64,000 nucleotides of DNA, taken from AC-32 sp963728765. GTDB taxonomy: Bacteria; Actinomycetota; Thermoleophilia; Gaiellales; Gaiellaceae. Made by a program: the position numbers and the translations under genes. The DNA lies in contig CAVSKX010000002.1 in assembly GCA_963728765.1 (NCBI GenBank), positions 434,001-498,000 on the forward strand. Reading direction: 5' to 3'. The stretch's first letter is position 1. Each line of letters starts with the position of its first letter. This document shows positions 1-7,673 of this stretch, piece after piece. Under the pieces are notes generated by a model that made no database searches, was not told the origin of the DNA, and saw only the letters and a list, made by a program, of their open reading frames with translations.

Positions 1-2
1 TG

Positions 3-230
3 CCGCTCGACTCGCTGCCGGGCTGGATGAGCACTGCGGCGCAGGGGATGCCGTTCACGCACGCGATCGAGGCGGCGCGGCAGCTGGCCGCGGGGGCGTC
101 GCTCGGCGACGTCGCCGACCTGCTCGGCGCCGAGCTGCTCGTGGGCGCGATCTACGGGATCGCTGGGTACGAGCTGCTGCGTTGGTTCGAGATCCTCAGC
201 CGCAGGCACGCCTCGCTGGAGCGGTCCTGA
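3..230 (+). CDS. ABC-2 type transporter permease, C-terminal part
   Basis: Only the last 75 residues are inside the window; the frame is open to the left edge. The stretch GWMSTAAQGMPFTHAIEAAR followed by a hydrophobic segment (LLVGAIYGIAGYELL) is typical of the last extracytoplasmic loop and final membrane helix of ABC-2 export permeases. These work with an ATP-binding partner, which would lie upstream and is not visible. The gene ends 2 bases before the creatininase start, so the two are probably co-transcribed. Family call is moderately sure; substrate unknown. Confidence 0.6.
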   Translation, partial: PLDSLPGWMSTAAQGMPFTHAIEAARQLAAGASLGDVADLLGAELLVGAIYGIAGYELLRWFEILSRRHASLERS

Positions 231-232
231 GC

Positions 233-934
233 ATGCGAGCCCGCGACCTCAACTGGATGCAGGCCGAGGAGTACCTCACGCGCGACGACCGCGTGGTGCT
301 GCCGGTCGGGTCGACCGAGCAGCACGGCTACCTCTCGCTCGAGACCGACAACATCCTCGCGGAGCGTGTCTCGGCCGAGGCCGCGGAGCCGCTGGGCGTG
401 CTCGTCCTACCCGCGCTGCCCTATGGCCTCACGCCGAACTTTGCGGCCTACCCGGGCAGCCCGACGCTACGGCTCGAGACGTTCATCGCCGTGCTGCGGG
501 ATCTACTCGACTCCCTGCACGCGCAGGGCTTCCGCCGCTTCCTGGTGGTCAACGGCCACGGTGGCAACCTGCCCGGCAACGCCCTCGTGCGCGAGTGGGT
601 CGCGTCCCACCCCGACGCGAAGGCGCTGTTCCACAGCTGGTGGTCGAGCCCGCGCGTCGCGGCCGCCGCGCACGAGACGGGCGCCGAACCGAGCCATGCG
701 AACTGGTCCGAGAACTTCCCCTGGACGCGCCTCGACGGCATCGAGCTCCCGAGCGAGCCCAAACCGCCGCTCGACTTCGCCGCTTTTCGCGCCGCGAACC
801 CCGAGGAGCTGCGCGAGCTGCTCGGTGACGGCGTGTTCGAGGGCGACTACCAGCTCCCTGACGACCAGGTCGCGCGCATGTGGCAGGCCGGCGTCGAGGA
901 GGTTCGAGACCTGCTGGAGGGCGGGTGGAGGTGA
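233..934 (+). CDS. Creatininase-family amidohydrolase
   Basis: A 233-residue protein of the creatininase superfamily, metal-dependent hydrolases of cyclic or linear amides. Visible metal-site motifs are STEQHGYLSLETD near residues 25-37 and VVNGHGGN near 105-112, both diagnostic. The ATG at 233 is chosen because an upstream in-frame GTG would overlap the preceding gene deeply. Its stop overlaps the GTG of pdxH (GTGA), indicating translational coupling. The family includes creatininase, mycofactocin MftE and FAPy deformylase; nothing here separates these, and no mycofactocin genes are nearby. Confidence 0.85.
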   Translation: MRARDLNWMQAEEYLTRDDRVVLPVGSTEQHGYLSLETDNILAERVSAEAAEPLGVLVLPALPYGLTPNFAAYPGSPTLRLETFIAVLRDLLDSLHAQGFRRFLVVNGHGGNLPGNALVREWVASHPDAKALFHSWWSSPRVAAAAHETGAEPSHANWSENFPWTRLDGIELPSEPKPPLDFAAFRAANPEELRELLGDGVFEGDYQLPDDQVARMWQAGVEEVRDLLEGGWR

Positions 935-1500
935 GCTCCGACCCACTCGCGACCTTCCACGAGTGGTTCGAGGAGGCGCGCGCCGCCGGGGTCGAGTTCC
1001 CGGAGGTGATGACGCTCGCGACTGCCGACGTGGAGGGCAGGCCTTCGGCGCGGATGCTGCTGCTGAAGAGCGCAGACGAGCGCGGCTTCACGTTCTTCAC
1101 CGGCTACGAGAGCCGCAAGGGCCGCGAGCTCGCGGAGAACCCGCGCGCCGCGCTCGTCTTCTACTGGCGCCCGCTCGGACGGCAGGTGCGGGTCGAGGGT
1201 CCGGTGCGCAGGCTTTCCCCGGAAGAATGCGACGCGTACTGGTCAGCGCGCCCGGTGCGCTCCCGCGCGGCAGCGGCGGCCTCGCGGCAGAGCGAGCCGA
1301 TAGAGAGCCGCGAGGCGCTGGAGGCCGAGTTCGAGCGGCAACTCGCCCTGGGCGAGCCGCCGAGGCCCGAGCGCTGGGGCGGCTACGTGCTCGAGCCCGA
1401 GGCAATCGAGCTCTGGCAGCACCGCGACGACCGCCTGCACGACCGGATCCGGTTCACGCGCGCGCGCGAGGGCTGGCGGCACGACCGGCTCTCGCCGTAG
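931..1500 (+). CDS. pdxH: Pyridoxamine 5'-phosphate oxidase
   Basis: Oxidises pyridoxamine/pyridoxine 5'-phosphate to pyridoxal 5'-phosphate with FMN, the last step of vitamin B6 salvage. The 189-residue length fits. Family motifs include SARMLLLK (FMN and substrate contact), FYWRPLGRQVRVEG, and the C-terminal dimerisation region WGGYVLEPEAIELWQ...LHDRIRF. The GTG at 931 gives a GTGA overlap with the previous gene; a GTG at 925 is equally readable. Assignment is strong because both N-terminal FMN-binding and C-terminal PdxH-specific domains are present. Confidence 0.93.
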   Translation: MSSDPLATFHEWFEEARAAGVEFPEVMTLATADVEGRPSARMLLLKSADERGFTFFTGYESRKGRELAENPRAALVFYWRPLGRQVRVEGPVRRLSPEECDAYWSARPVRSRAAAAASRQSEPIESREALEAEFERQLALGEPPRPERWGGYVLEPEAIELWQHRDDRLHDRIRFTRAREGWRHDRLSP

Positions 1501-1502
1501 AA

Positions 1503-1540
1503 AGGTCTGGTATCGTACTTTATTGTACGAAACCAGACTT
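1503..1540. promoter_or_regulatory. Palindromic operator upstream of the SRPBCC-marR pair
   Basis: An inverted repeat with 16-base arms (1503-1518 and 1525-1540, 14 of 16 paired) around a 6-base AT-rich centre. Its core is TCGTAC-N6-GTACGA. It ends directly before the AAGGAGG ribosome-binding site (1541-1547) of the 1556 gene. Size and position fit a binding site for the MarR-type regulator encoded by the second gene. The same dyad could also act as a terminator for pdxH, but no T run follows. Confidence 0.6.
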
Positions 1541-1555
1541 AAGGAGGCGGTCAGC

Positions 1556-1951
1556 ATGGATGCACGAAGCGTGGCGATCACCGTCGACGCGCCGGCCGAA
1601 CGGGTCTTCGAGTACCTCTCGGACGTCGAGAACCTGCCCCACTGGGCGACCGAGTTCGCGCGCGAGCTGCACACACGCGACGGGCGCTACTTCGTGGTGA
1701 ACGGGCTCGGCAAGTTCCTGTTCAGGCTCGACGCGGACAAGAAAAGCGGCGTGATCGACATGTACGCGGGGCCGAGCGAGGACGAGCTCGCCCTCTTCCC
1801 CACTCGTGTCGTCCCGCTCCCGGGCGGGCGCAGCGCGTTCACGTTCACGATGTTCCGCGGGGCCGAGATGCCGGAGGACCTGTTCGAGGCCCAGTACGCG
1901 TCGCTGCAACGAGAGCTGGAGAACGTCCGCGAGGAGTTCGCGCGGACGTGA
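1556..1951 (+). CDS. SRPBCC-family (polyketide cyclase-like) protein
   Basis: A 131-residue START/SRPBCC helix-grip protein. The opening VAITVDAPAERVFEYLSDVE and the hydrophobic pocket pattern are typical of Polyketide_cyc-type ligand-binding proteins. The ATG is preceded by a strong AAGGAGG site at 1541-1547. The ligand cannot be read from sequence. Its stop overlaps the GTG of the marR-like gene by four bases, and a palindrome lies just upstream, so the pair is probably a self-regulated operon in which the protein handles the compound that the regulator senses (inference). Confidence 0.8.
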   Translation: MDARSVAITVDAPAERVFEYLSDVENLPHWATEFARELHTRDGRYFVVNGLGKFLFRLDADKKSGVIDMYAGPSEDELALFPTRVVPLPGGRSAFTFTMFRGAEMPEDLFEAQYASLQRELENVREEFART

Positions 1952-2385
1952 GCGACGTGCCGGCCGCCGCGACGCGCGACGACCTGGGGTTCCTACTGGC
2001 GAAGGCGAGCCAGCGGTGGAACGAGCGGCTTCAGGAGCGGTTTGCGGCGGCCGGCTTCCCCGAGGTCCGCGCCTCGTACGGCTCGATCCTCGTCCCGCTC
2101 TTCGAGGAGGACGGCCTGCGGATGGGCGAACTGGCAGCGCGGGCCCGGCTGAGCAAGCAGACGATGACGACGATGGTCCGGCTACTCGAGCGGGACGGCC
2201 TCGTCGAGCGCCGGCCCGACCCGAGCGACGCGCGAGCGGCCCGCATCTTCCTCAGCCGCCGCGGACGGGAGTTCAGGCCTGCGGCCGAGGCGGTGCTCGG
2301 TGACCTCGAGCGGGAAGTTAGGCGCAGGCTCGGCGCCGAGGCGAGCGAGAAGCTGCGAACGGCTCTGCGCCGGCTCGCGGGCTAG
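1948..2385 (+). CDS. MarR-family transcriptional regulator
   Basis: A 145-residue winged-helix repressor. The helix-turn-helix is MGELAARARLSKQTMTTMV (about residues 53-71), followed by the wing LVERRPDPSDARAARIFLS, the standard MarR signature. GTG start gives a GTGA overlap with the SRPBCC gene. The likely target is the dyad at 1503-1540 (inference from position). Its end overlaps the convergent GntR gene by 4 bases, so the two stop codons are interleaved. Confidence 0.9.
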   Translation: MSDVPAAATRDDLGFLLAKASQRWNERLQERFAAAGFPEVRASYGSILVPLFEEDGLRMGELAARARLSKQTMTTMVRLLERDGLVERRPDPSDARAARIFLSRRGREFRPAAEAVLGDLEREVRRRLGAEASEKLRTALRRLAG

Positions 2386-2726
2386 GCGAGCTCTTCGATC
2401 ATCCGCGCCACCTCGTCCGGCCGGTACCCGTGCTTGCGGGCGAACCGCAGTAGTTCACGCGCGCGCGCGAGGACCGCGCCGTGCTCGGGCGTGCCGGCGA
2501 CGGTCACGCCGCGGCCGCGCCGGAACTCGAGCAGCCCTTCGTCCCGCAGCATCCGCAGCGCGCGGAGGACGGTGTTCGGGTTCACGCCGAGCACTGCGGC
2601 GAGGTCACGGGCCGGCGGAAGCCTGTCGCCCGGGCCGGCCTCGCCGTCGGCGATCGCGCGGCGGACCTCGGCCGCAACCTGCTCGTGTAGCGGCAGCGCG
2701 TCGTCTCGATCGACCGTTCCAAGCAT
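2382..2726 (-). CDS. GntR-family regulator, YtrA-like
   Basis: A 114-residue regulator made of a GntR winged helix (PLHEQVAAEVRRAIADG, then RDLAAVLGVNPNTVLRALR) and a short helical tail of about 40 residues. That architecture is the YtrA subfamily, which normally controls ABC transporter genes. No transporter is adjacent except the partial ABC-2 gene at the window edge. A perfect 9-base inverted repeat covers the start codon (2725-2749), fitting autorepression. Confidence 0.87.
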   Translation of the reverse strand: MLGTVDRDDALPLHEQVAAEVRRAIADGEAGPGDRLPPARDLAAVLGVNPNTVLRALRMLRDEGLLEFRRGRGVTVAGTPEHGAVLARARELLRFARKHGYRPDEVARMIEELA

Positions 2727-2749
2727 GGTGCTACCGAGCGTAGCACCAT
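2725..2749. promoter_or_regulatory. Perfect 9-bp palindrome over the GntR start codon
   Basis: ATGGTGCTA (2725-2733) and its exact complement TAGCACCAT (2741-2749) flank a 7-base spacer. The left arm contains two bases of the GntR start codon. Palindromes of this size just at the promoter/start are typical autoregulatory operators of YtrA-type GntR proteins. Confidence 0.7.
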
Positions 2750-2782
2750 CAGCACGCGCTTGCTCGTTCCCGACGAGTGTGC

Positions 2783-2808
2783 AATACTGAACTCAATGGT
2801 TCAGTATT
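2783..2808. promoter_or_regulatory. Perfect 10-bp palindromic ArsR-type operator
   Basis: AATACTGAAC (2783-2792) and GTTCAGTATT (2799-2808) are exact complements separated by 6 bases, which include the ATG at 2796. ArsR/SmtB repressors bind such dyads over their own promoters. A bound dimer would cover the start codon of the adjacent arsR-like gene, so autorepression is the simplest reading. Confidence 0.75.
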
Positions 2809-3107
2809 CAACCCCTGTCGACCGCGCGTTCGCGGCGCTCGGCGATCCGACCCGGCGCGCCGTGCTCGAGCGGCTCGGCGCCGGCAGCGCGACGATCAGC
2901 GAGCTGGCCGAGCCCTTCGGCATGTCGCTGACCGGGATGAAGAAGCACATCCGGCTGCTCGAGGAGGCGGAGCTCGTCACGACGCAGAAGGTCGGCCGTG
3001 TCCGCAGGTGCATGCTCGCGCCTTACGCTTTCGAGGGCATCAGCACCTGGCTGCACCGTCTCGACCGCTTCGCGCAGGTTGTCGAACGGACGAAAGGAGC
3101 ACGATGA
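2796..3107 (+). CDS. ArsR-family transcriptional regulator (metal-independent type)
   Basis: A 103-residue winged-helix repressor opening DRAFAALGDPTRRAVLERL, with the recognition region ISELAEPFGMSLTGMKKHIR. It lacks the CxC metal motif of arsenic or cadmium sensors and resembles the ArsR proteins that sit before AHSA1/SRPBCC genes. Start chosen at 2796, inside the palindrome, rather than at 2760. Its stop overlaps the next ATG (ATGA), and a four-member run follows with the same coupling: regulator, DUF1801, AHSA1, DUF1801 remnant. Confidence 0.88.
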   Translation: MVQYSTPVDRAFAALGDPTRRAVLERLGAGSATISELAEPFGMSLTGMKKHIRLLEEAELVTTQKVGRVRRCMLAPYAFEGISTWLHRLDRFAQVVERTKGAR

Positions 3108-3523
3108 GCCCTACCAAGAAGAAGGAAGGATTCTCGGCCGAGGAAAAGGCCGCAATGAAAGCGCGCGCCAAGGAGCTGAAGGCGGCCGCAGACGGGGAAA
3201 CCGCCGTGCGTGAGGCGCTGGCCGCGATGACGCGAGACGATCGCGCGATCGGCGAGCGGATTCACGCGATCGTCAAGAAGACCGCCCCAGAGCTCACACC
3301 GAAGACCTGGTACGGCATGCCCGCGTACGCGAACAAGGAAGGCAAGGTCATCTGCTTCTTCCGGGACGCGGCGAAATTCAAGGAGCGGTACGCGATGCTC
3401 GGCTTCAACGACACCGCCAGGCTCGACGACGGCTCCATGTGGCCGGTCGCCTTCGCATTGCCAAAGCTGACCCGCGCCGACGAGCCCAAGATCCGCGCGC
3501 TGGTGAAGAAGGCCGTGAGTTGA
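3104..3523 (+). CDS. DUF1801-family protein (YdhG-like)
   Basis: A 139-residue protein of the DUF1801/YdhG family, related to the frataxin-like iron chaperone fold of Bacillus Fra but of unproven role here. Recognisable parts are the Lys/Glu-rich N-terminus, the central PKTWYGMPAYANKEGKVICFF block, and the C-terminal KLTRADEPKIRALVKKAV helix. Translationally coupled to the ArsR gene upstream and the AHSA1 gene downstream, so it is probably under control of the 2783-2808 operator. Confidence 0.82.
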   Translation: MSPTKKKEGFSAEEKAAMKARAKELKAAADGETAVREALAAMTRDDRAIGERIHAIVKKTAPELTPKTWYGMPAYANKEGKVICFFRDAAKFKERYAMLGFNDTARLDDGSMWPVAFALPKLTRADEPKIRALVKKAVS

Positions 3524-3963
3524 CGAACGAGACCACCGTCACCACCCCGAACGAGCTCGAGATCCGAGTCGAGCGGGTCTTCGACGCACCGCGCACGCAC
3601 GTCTACTCCGTCTGGACCGATCCGGAGCTGATCCCCGAGTGGTGGGGCGACGGCACCGTCGTCGAGGAGATGGACGTCCGTCCCGGCGGCACCTACCGGT
3701 TCCGAACCGCCTTCGGCGTCGTCGAGGGCGAGTTCCGCGAGGTCGCACCGCCCGAGCGCCTGGTGCAGACGTTCCAGAACCATCTGCAGACGCTCGAGTT
3801 CGAGGATCTCGGCGAGCAGACGAAGCTGACGCAGACGATGCGTTTCGAGACGACCGAGCAGCGGGACACGACGATGCAGTACGGCGTCGAGGATGGCGCG
3901 AAGCAGGGCTTCGCTCGCGTCGACGCGCTGCTGGAGAAGATCAAAGGAGGGGCACGTCAATGA
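3520..3963 (+). CDS. AHSA1/SRPBCC-domain protein
   Basis: A 147-residue SRPBCC protein of the activator-of-Hsp90-ATPase (AHSA1) type. Diagnostic segments are RVFDAPRTHVYSVWTDPELI, WWGDGTVV, and VRPGGTYRFR. A TTG start at 3520 is proposed because it overlaps the preceding TGA (TTGA) and falls just before the conserved N-terminus; the upstream ATG at 3439 lies deep in the previous gene. Such genes commonly travel with ArsR regulators; their ligands are mostly unknown. Confidence 0.82.
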   Translation: MTNETTVTTPNELEIRVERVFDAPRTHVYSVWTDPELIPEWWGDGTVVEEMDVRPGGTYRFRTAFGVVEGEFREVAPPERLVQTFQNHLQTLEFEDLGEQTKLTQTMRFETTEQRDTTMQYGVEDGAKQGFARVDALLEKIKGGARQ

Positions 3964-4091
3964 CGAACCCGCACAGCAGGCCGAGTCTCCCCCGGACTCA
4001 GCTGATCGACGCGAAGATCGAAGAGCTGGGCGACTGGCGAGCCGCCCTCATTCGGGCTGCGGTCAGCCTGAACGAGTCGTCATCTCGCTAG
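3960..4091 (+). pseudogene. Truncated second DUF1801 gene
   Basis: A 43-codon frame coupled by ATGA to the AHSA1 gene. Residues TQLIDAKIEELGDWRAALI match the characteristic start of many DUF1801 proteins (LIDARIxELGDWR), but the frame ends about 100 residues early and runs into the 3' end of the convergent hydrolase. It is best read as the stump of a second DUF1801 gene cut off by deletion. Confidence 0.5.
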
Positions 4092-4899
4092 GTCTCACGG
4101 CCTCAGCAATCAACTCCACGAAGTTGATCGTTGCGTCGAAGGGGGCAGCGTGGCCGCCGCCTTCGATCTCGCGCGTTGTCGCACCAGGGATGGCCAAGGC
4201 CAGCGCGCAGACGAGCCTGACCATATTGCGAGGGCTCCGAGCGCCGTAGCTGCACACGACGGGGACATCGACGGTCGCGAGATCAGCTGCAGACGGATAG
4301 ACGCCGATGGAGTTGCGGAAGTCCGCCAAGGCGGCCTTGGCATCATCCCTGGCAGCTTCCCGCCACTCTTCGGGGAAGGCGTCCCAGGCGGACCCGCCGC
4401 CACGGTAGGCGTAGGCCGAGCGCAGCAAGGTCTCAACGGCTGCGCGGTCCCGGCGAAGGAGCGTGAGCAGGCCGATCTTGGCCAGGGCGGCGACCTGCGA
4501 AGCGTCGGGAACGTGCCGCGCGTACCGCCACGGGAACTCGTGAGCGACGACCCCGCGCACGAGATCCGGACGGCGGACTGCGACGTCGACGGCGATCGCG
4601 GCCCCGGCGCTCGTGCCGACGACAACGGCGGGAGCGGCCCCGAGCGACTCCAGGATCGCCGCTGCATCCGCAGTGTGCGTGGACATCGAATGCGCCGGCT
4701 CGCCGCCGGATCGGGCGTACCCCCGACGGTCATAGGTGATCACCCGTCCGATGCGGGCGAGCTGGTCAACGAGGACGCCCCAGGTCGAGGCCGTCGACCC
4801 GGAGGGAGGGATCAGGAGGATCGGGATCCCCTCGCCGACTTCCTCGTAGTAGAGGTCGCAACCGTCCGACCTCACCGAGCCGGCCTGCCGGGGACTCAT
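4063..4899 (-). CDS. Alpha/beta hydrolase
   Basis: A 278-residue alpha/beta-hydrolase fold protein. Visible are the oxyanion region ILLIPPSGSTASTWG, the strand VITYDRRGYARSG, the nucleophile elbow GTSAG (Ser about residue 99) and a C-terminal GGGHAAPFD with the catalytic His. Substrate unknown; sequences like this are usually annotated as esterase or epoxide-hydrolase-like. ATG at 4899 overlaps the stop of the PspC gene. It ends beyond the truncated DUF1801 frame, a 29-base convergent overlap. Confidence 0.87.
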   Translation of the reverse strand: MSPRQAGSVRSDGCDLYYEEVGEGIPILLIPPSGSTASTWGVLVDQLARIGRVITYDRRGYARSGGEPAHSMSTHTADAAAILESLGAAPAVVVGTSAGAAIAVDVAVRRPDLVRGVVAHEFPWRYARHVPDASQVAALAKIGLLTLLRRDRAAVETLLRSAYAYRGGGSAWDAFPEEWREAARDDAKAALADFRNSIGVYPSAADLATVDVPVVCSYGARSPRNMVRLVCALALAIPGATTREIEGGGHAAPFDATINFVELIAEAVRPSEMTTRSG

Positions 4900-5099
4900 T
4901 CGTCGCTCGGGATCAGCACCCAGAGCGCGATGTACACGATGAACTGCGGGCCCGGGAGGATCGTCGAGACGACGAACAGCAGTCGAACGGTCTTCCGCGA
5001 CATCTCGAAACGATCCGCGATCCCGGCACAGACTCCCGCGATCCAGCGACCCTGCCGCGGCCGGACGAGTCCCGACTCTTGTGCAACGCGAGCGACCAT
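4896..5099 (-). CDS. PspC-domain membrane protein
   Basis: A 67-residue protein consisting of a single PspC domain: RWIAGVCAGIADRFEMSRKT, then a transmembrane helix (LLFVVSTILPGPQFIVYIALW). PspC proteins help sense envelope stress; in actinobacteria such stand-alone copies are common and their role is unclear. Coupled by ATGA to the downstream hydrolase. Confidence 0.85.
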   Translation of the reverse strand: MVARVAQESGLVRPRQGRWIAGVCAGIADRFEMSRKTVRLLFVVSTILPGPQFIVYIALWVLIPSDE

Positions 5100-5108
5100 C
5101 GGGCCCGC

Positions 5109-5546
5109 CTAAGCGAGCGTGGGCTCGCGGGCTTCGTGGATGAGACCGAGCTGTAAGGCGACGGCCATGTTGTCGTAGTACAGGGTGTCGACGATCAGCT
5201 TCCCGTCGCGCAGCAGGCAGTACTCCATCCCCTTGATCTCCACCTGCTTGCCGGTGGCAGGAAGCTCGCGTCCGTCGGGCAGCAGCAGCGTCCCGGTGTT
5301 CGTCCCCGCGAACGTCCACTCGTCGCAGAACGCGTCGCCCTGCCCGACGAAGCTGCGCACCGTGTGGTGGACGTCCGAGAACGCGCTCAGCTCCACGGCG
5401 AGCCGGTCGGCGATCGCCCTCTTCCCCTCGTAGGTGCCGTCCGGCATGTTCTGCACGGCGTCCTCCGCGTACAGATCCATGACCCCGTCGAGGTCACCTG
5501 CGTTGTACCGAGCGACGTACAGGTCAAGGAGTTCCTTGCTGGTCAT
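5109..5546 (-). CDS. SnoaL-like / NTF2-fold protein
   Basis: A 145-residue cone-barrel protein of the SnoaL-like family: LLDLYVARYNAGDLDGVMDL and YAEDAVQNMPDGTYEGKRAI, followed by the beta-sheet half with FAGTNTG. ATG at 5546 follows an AAGGAAG ribosome-binding site; longer upstream frames lack it. These proteins act as small cyclases, isomerases or ligand carriers. No specific substrate can be inferred. Confidence 0.82.
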   Translation of the reverse strand: MTSKELLDLYVARYNAGDLDGVMDLYAEDAVQNMPDGTYEGKRAIADRLAVELSAFSDVHHTVRSFVGQGDAFCDEWTFAGTNTGTLLLPDGRELPATGKQVEIKGMEYCLLRDGKLIVDTLYYDNMAVALQLGLIHEAREPTLA

Positions 5547-5572
5547 CGGTTGCTTCCTTTCGTTGGCCTGGC

Positions 5573-6043
5573 TCACACCTGCTTCGGTACGCGCCCTGAG
5601 AGCGCGACCCGCATCACTTTGTGGCCGAAATCGGCGGTCGGCCCGAACATCAGCGGGCAGCCGCCGTCGATCACGGTGATCCCGTGCTGCCGGCCGTACT
5701 CGGTGGCCGGCTTCGAGACGCTGCTCGCACCCGACCCGTGGTGCATCCAGACGTGCTTGATGCCGAGCTCCACGCACTCGCGCATCGTCGCCTCCGCGAA
5801 CTCCGGCCTGGTGGCGATCACCACCGCCTCGACGCCACCGGGAATAGAGGTCAGATCGCTGTAGGCGCGATCGCCCTCCACCCCGGCCGCGTTCGGGTTG
5901 ACGGCGAACACCTCGTAGCCGCGATCTCGCAGCCGCTTGTAGACGCTGTTGCTCCCGTGCGTCTTGGGGGTTCTCGAGACTCCGGTGACGGCCAGTCGCT
6001 TCTTGCTCAGGAACTCCGATGCCGCTTCCTTGATGGGCTGCAT
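5573..6043 (-). CDS. CoA-binding domain protein (YccU-like)
   Basis: A 156-residue Rossmann-fold protein with the CoA-binding signature LAVTGVSRTPKTHGS near the N-terminus and the later VIDGGCPLMFGP segment. Proteins of this size (YccU family) bind CoA but have no established reaction. It lies 26 bases from the SnoaL-like gene and 10 bases after the CPBP gene, forming a compact minus-strand run. Confidence 0.83.
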   Translation of the reverse strand: MQPIKEAASEFLSKKRLAVTGVSRTPKTHGSNSVYKRLRDRGYEVFAVNPNAAGVEGDRAYSDLTSIPGGVEAVVIATRPEFAEATMRECVELGIKHVWMHHGSGASSVSKPATEYGRQHGITVIDGGCPLMFGPTADFGHKVMRVALSGRVPKQV

Positions 6044-6053
6044 TGCTCTCTCC

Positions 6054-6863
6054 TCACATCACGAGCGTCAGGATGATCACCGTGAAGAACACGCTCTGGC
6101 TGCTGTGGACGACGATGCCGATCCACGTGCTCTGGTACCGCCTCGACGGGTAGGCGATCGCGAAGGTGTCCACGAGCAATGTCCAGGGAATCAGCCAAGG
6201 CATGTGCAGGTGGTAGGCCGCGAAGAGGGTGCCGTTCGCGGCCCAATCGCCACGGCCGAAGGCGCGCTTCATGCGCGGCAGGAGAAGCCCGCGGAAGAGC
6301 AACTCCTCGCCGAGCACCGTGTTGAAGATCTGGAAGAGGATGATCACGGCGAACCAACCCCACGCGCCGCTCAGGAACTTGTGACCCACGTCGGAGTCGA
6401 CGAAAGATGCGAAGTCGCGGTCCTTCGAAACGCCGAAGACCGGCAGCACCGCCTCGACGGCGAACAAGAGGGTGAACGGGATCAGGATCAGCCAGAGCTT
6501 GCCGCCGCTTCGTCCCGTCTTCGGGCTTCGTGGTGAGCGCAGCCAGAGGGCATCGCGAACTACCGACCAGCGAAACGTCCGCTGTTCGTGCCAGACAAGC
6601 AGGGCAACGAGCACGAACTGCCACACCAAGCCTGCTGTGAGAAGCAGGAGCAGTGCCTTGACCATGGGAACGTTGCCGGCTCCGCTGAAGTGGTCATCGA
6701 GGGCGGGTGCGACGATCCAGGCCAGCAGGCTCATCGGAAGGGCAGCGGCCGCCCAGACGCCCAGGATCTGCGCCACGGAGTACTGCTTGATCCCCTCGTA
6801 GCGAACGTCCTCTTCGTGCGCTGAAACCGCCTGCGGGGCGGTTGCTGTGATGCTCGTCGCCAT
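6054..6863 (-). CDS. CPBP-family intramembrane glutamic protease
   Basis: A 269-residue multi-pass membrane protein of the CAAX-protease/bacteriocin-processing (CPBP/ABI) family. The catalytic motif GEELLFRG and the later AAYHLHMPW histidine motif are both present, which supports an active enzyme. Hydrophobic segments are spaced over the whole length. Substrate unknown; family members cleave membrane-buried peptide bonds. Confidence 0.87.
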   Translation of the reverse strand: MATSITATAPQAVSAHEEDVRYEGIKQYSVAQILGVWAAAALPMSLLAWIVAPALDDHFSGAGNVPMVKALLLLLTAGLVWQFVLVALLVWHEQRTFRWSVVRDALWLRSPRSPKTGRSGGKLWLILIPFTLLFAVEAVLPVFGVSKDRDFASFVDSDVGHKFLSGAWGWFAVIILFQIFNTVLGEELLFRGLLLPRMKRAFGRGDWAANGTLFAAYHLHMPWLIPWTLLVDTFAIAYPSRRYQSTWIGIVVHSSQSVFFTVIILTLVM

Positions 6864-6872
6864 GACTCCCCC

Positions 6873-7637
6873 TTAGGACGGTGGTGATGCGGCCGATGGA
6901 GACGTGCCGCCTCGGACTGCGCTCGCGATCAGTAGCCCACCGCCGACGAGGAGGATCGCTCCGCCTAACAGCAAGCCGATCGCGACCCACAACAGGGTCG
7001 GGGCCTCGGCCGCCAGGTCAGCCCCGATGTCGATCCCGGCCCGCCCGTCGGCGTTCATCACGACGACGGTCCAGTCGCCGTCCGCCGGATCCCAAACGAG
7101 AGTCTGCTTCCCGGGTCCGCTCTCCGACGCGACCCAGAAGTCCTGCTGGCCGGGTGCAGAGCGCGGAGGGCCGCCGCCGACGGTCTCCATGTCGTCTTTC
7201 CAGAAGTCGGCGATGACCGTGTGCTTCACCCCGGCGAGATATCGATCGACGTCGGCCGAGGGGCCGATCCCGACGAAGAGCGGCGGGCTCGAGCCCTCGG
7301 GCGTCACCCGGATCCGAACCTTGCCGAGGATGCCGGGCGAGTAGAGCCAGCCGAACCCGGCCGCGCCGAGCTCGGTCCTCTTGGTCGCCAGTGCCGATCC
7401 GGTCGTGGAGTAGTGGTGGACGTCGGTGGTGGCGTAGCCGTCGTCGCGCTGCGTACGGTCGGCCCATAGGCCTGTACCCCCGGCGCCCAGCAGGCAGAGC
7501 GAGAGCAGGACGAGCAGCGAGCCGATCGCGAGCGCGGTGATCCGGCCTGCTGTCCAGCGCGAGGGCCGGGCCGCGCCTGCGACGTTACCTTCGGACTGCT
7601 CTGCCGTTGGAACGTGAGTCTCTTGCACCGCCACCAT
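6873..7637 (-). CDS. Two-helix membrane protein with large extracytoplasmic domain
   Basis: A 254-residue protein with one membrane helix near residues 30-55 (ITALAIGSLLVLLSLCLLGA) and another near 215-240, bracketing about 160 extracytoplasmic residues that end in VWDPADGDWTVVVMNADG. This layout is frequent in actinobacterial proteins of unknown function. I do not recognise a catalytic motif. It lies 9 bases before the CPBP gene and may be co-transcribed with it. Confidence 0.7.
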   Translation of the reverse strand: MVAVQETHVPTAEQSEGNVAGAARPSRWTAGRITALAIGSLLVLLSLCLLGAGGTGLWADRTQRDDGYATTDVHHYSTTGSALATKRTELGAAGFGWLYSPGILGKVRIRVTPEGSSPPLFVGIGPSADVDRYLAGVKHTVIADFWKDDMETVGGGPPRSAPGQQDFWVASESGPGKQTLVWDPADGDWTVVVMNADGRAGIDIGADLAAEAPTLLWVAIGLLLGGAILLVGGGLLIASAVRGGTSPSAASPPS

Positions 7638-7673
7638 CCCTTTCGAGACTGGTTGCTCGGCGTTGCTCGATCC

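Noticed and set aside
1296..1303. GCCGATAG inside pdxH resembling the pilus -10 box
   Set aside because: It is within a well-supported coding sequence and has no CTCAAG-like box 15 bases upstream.
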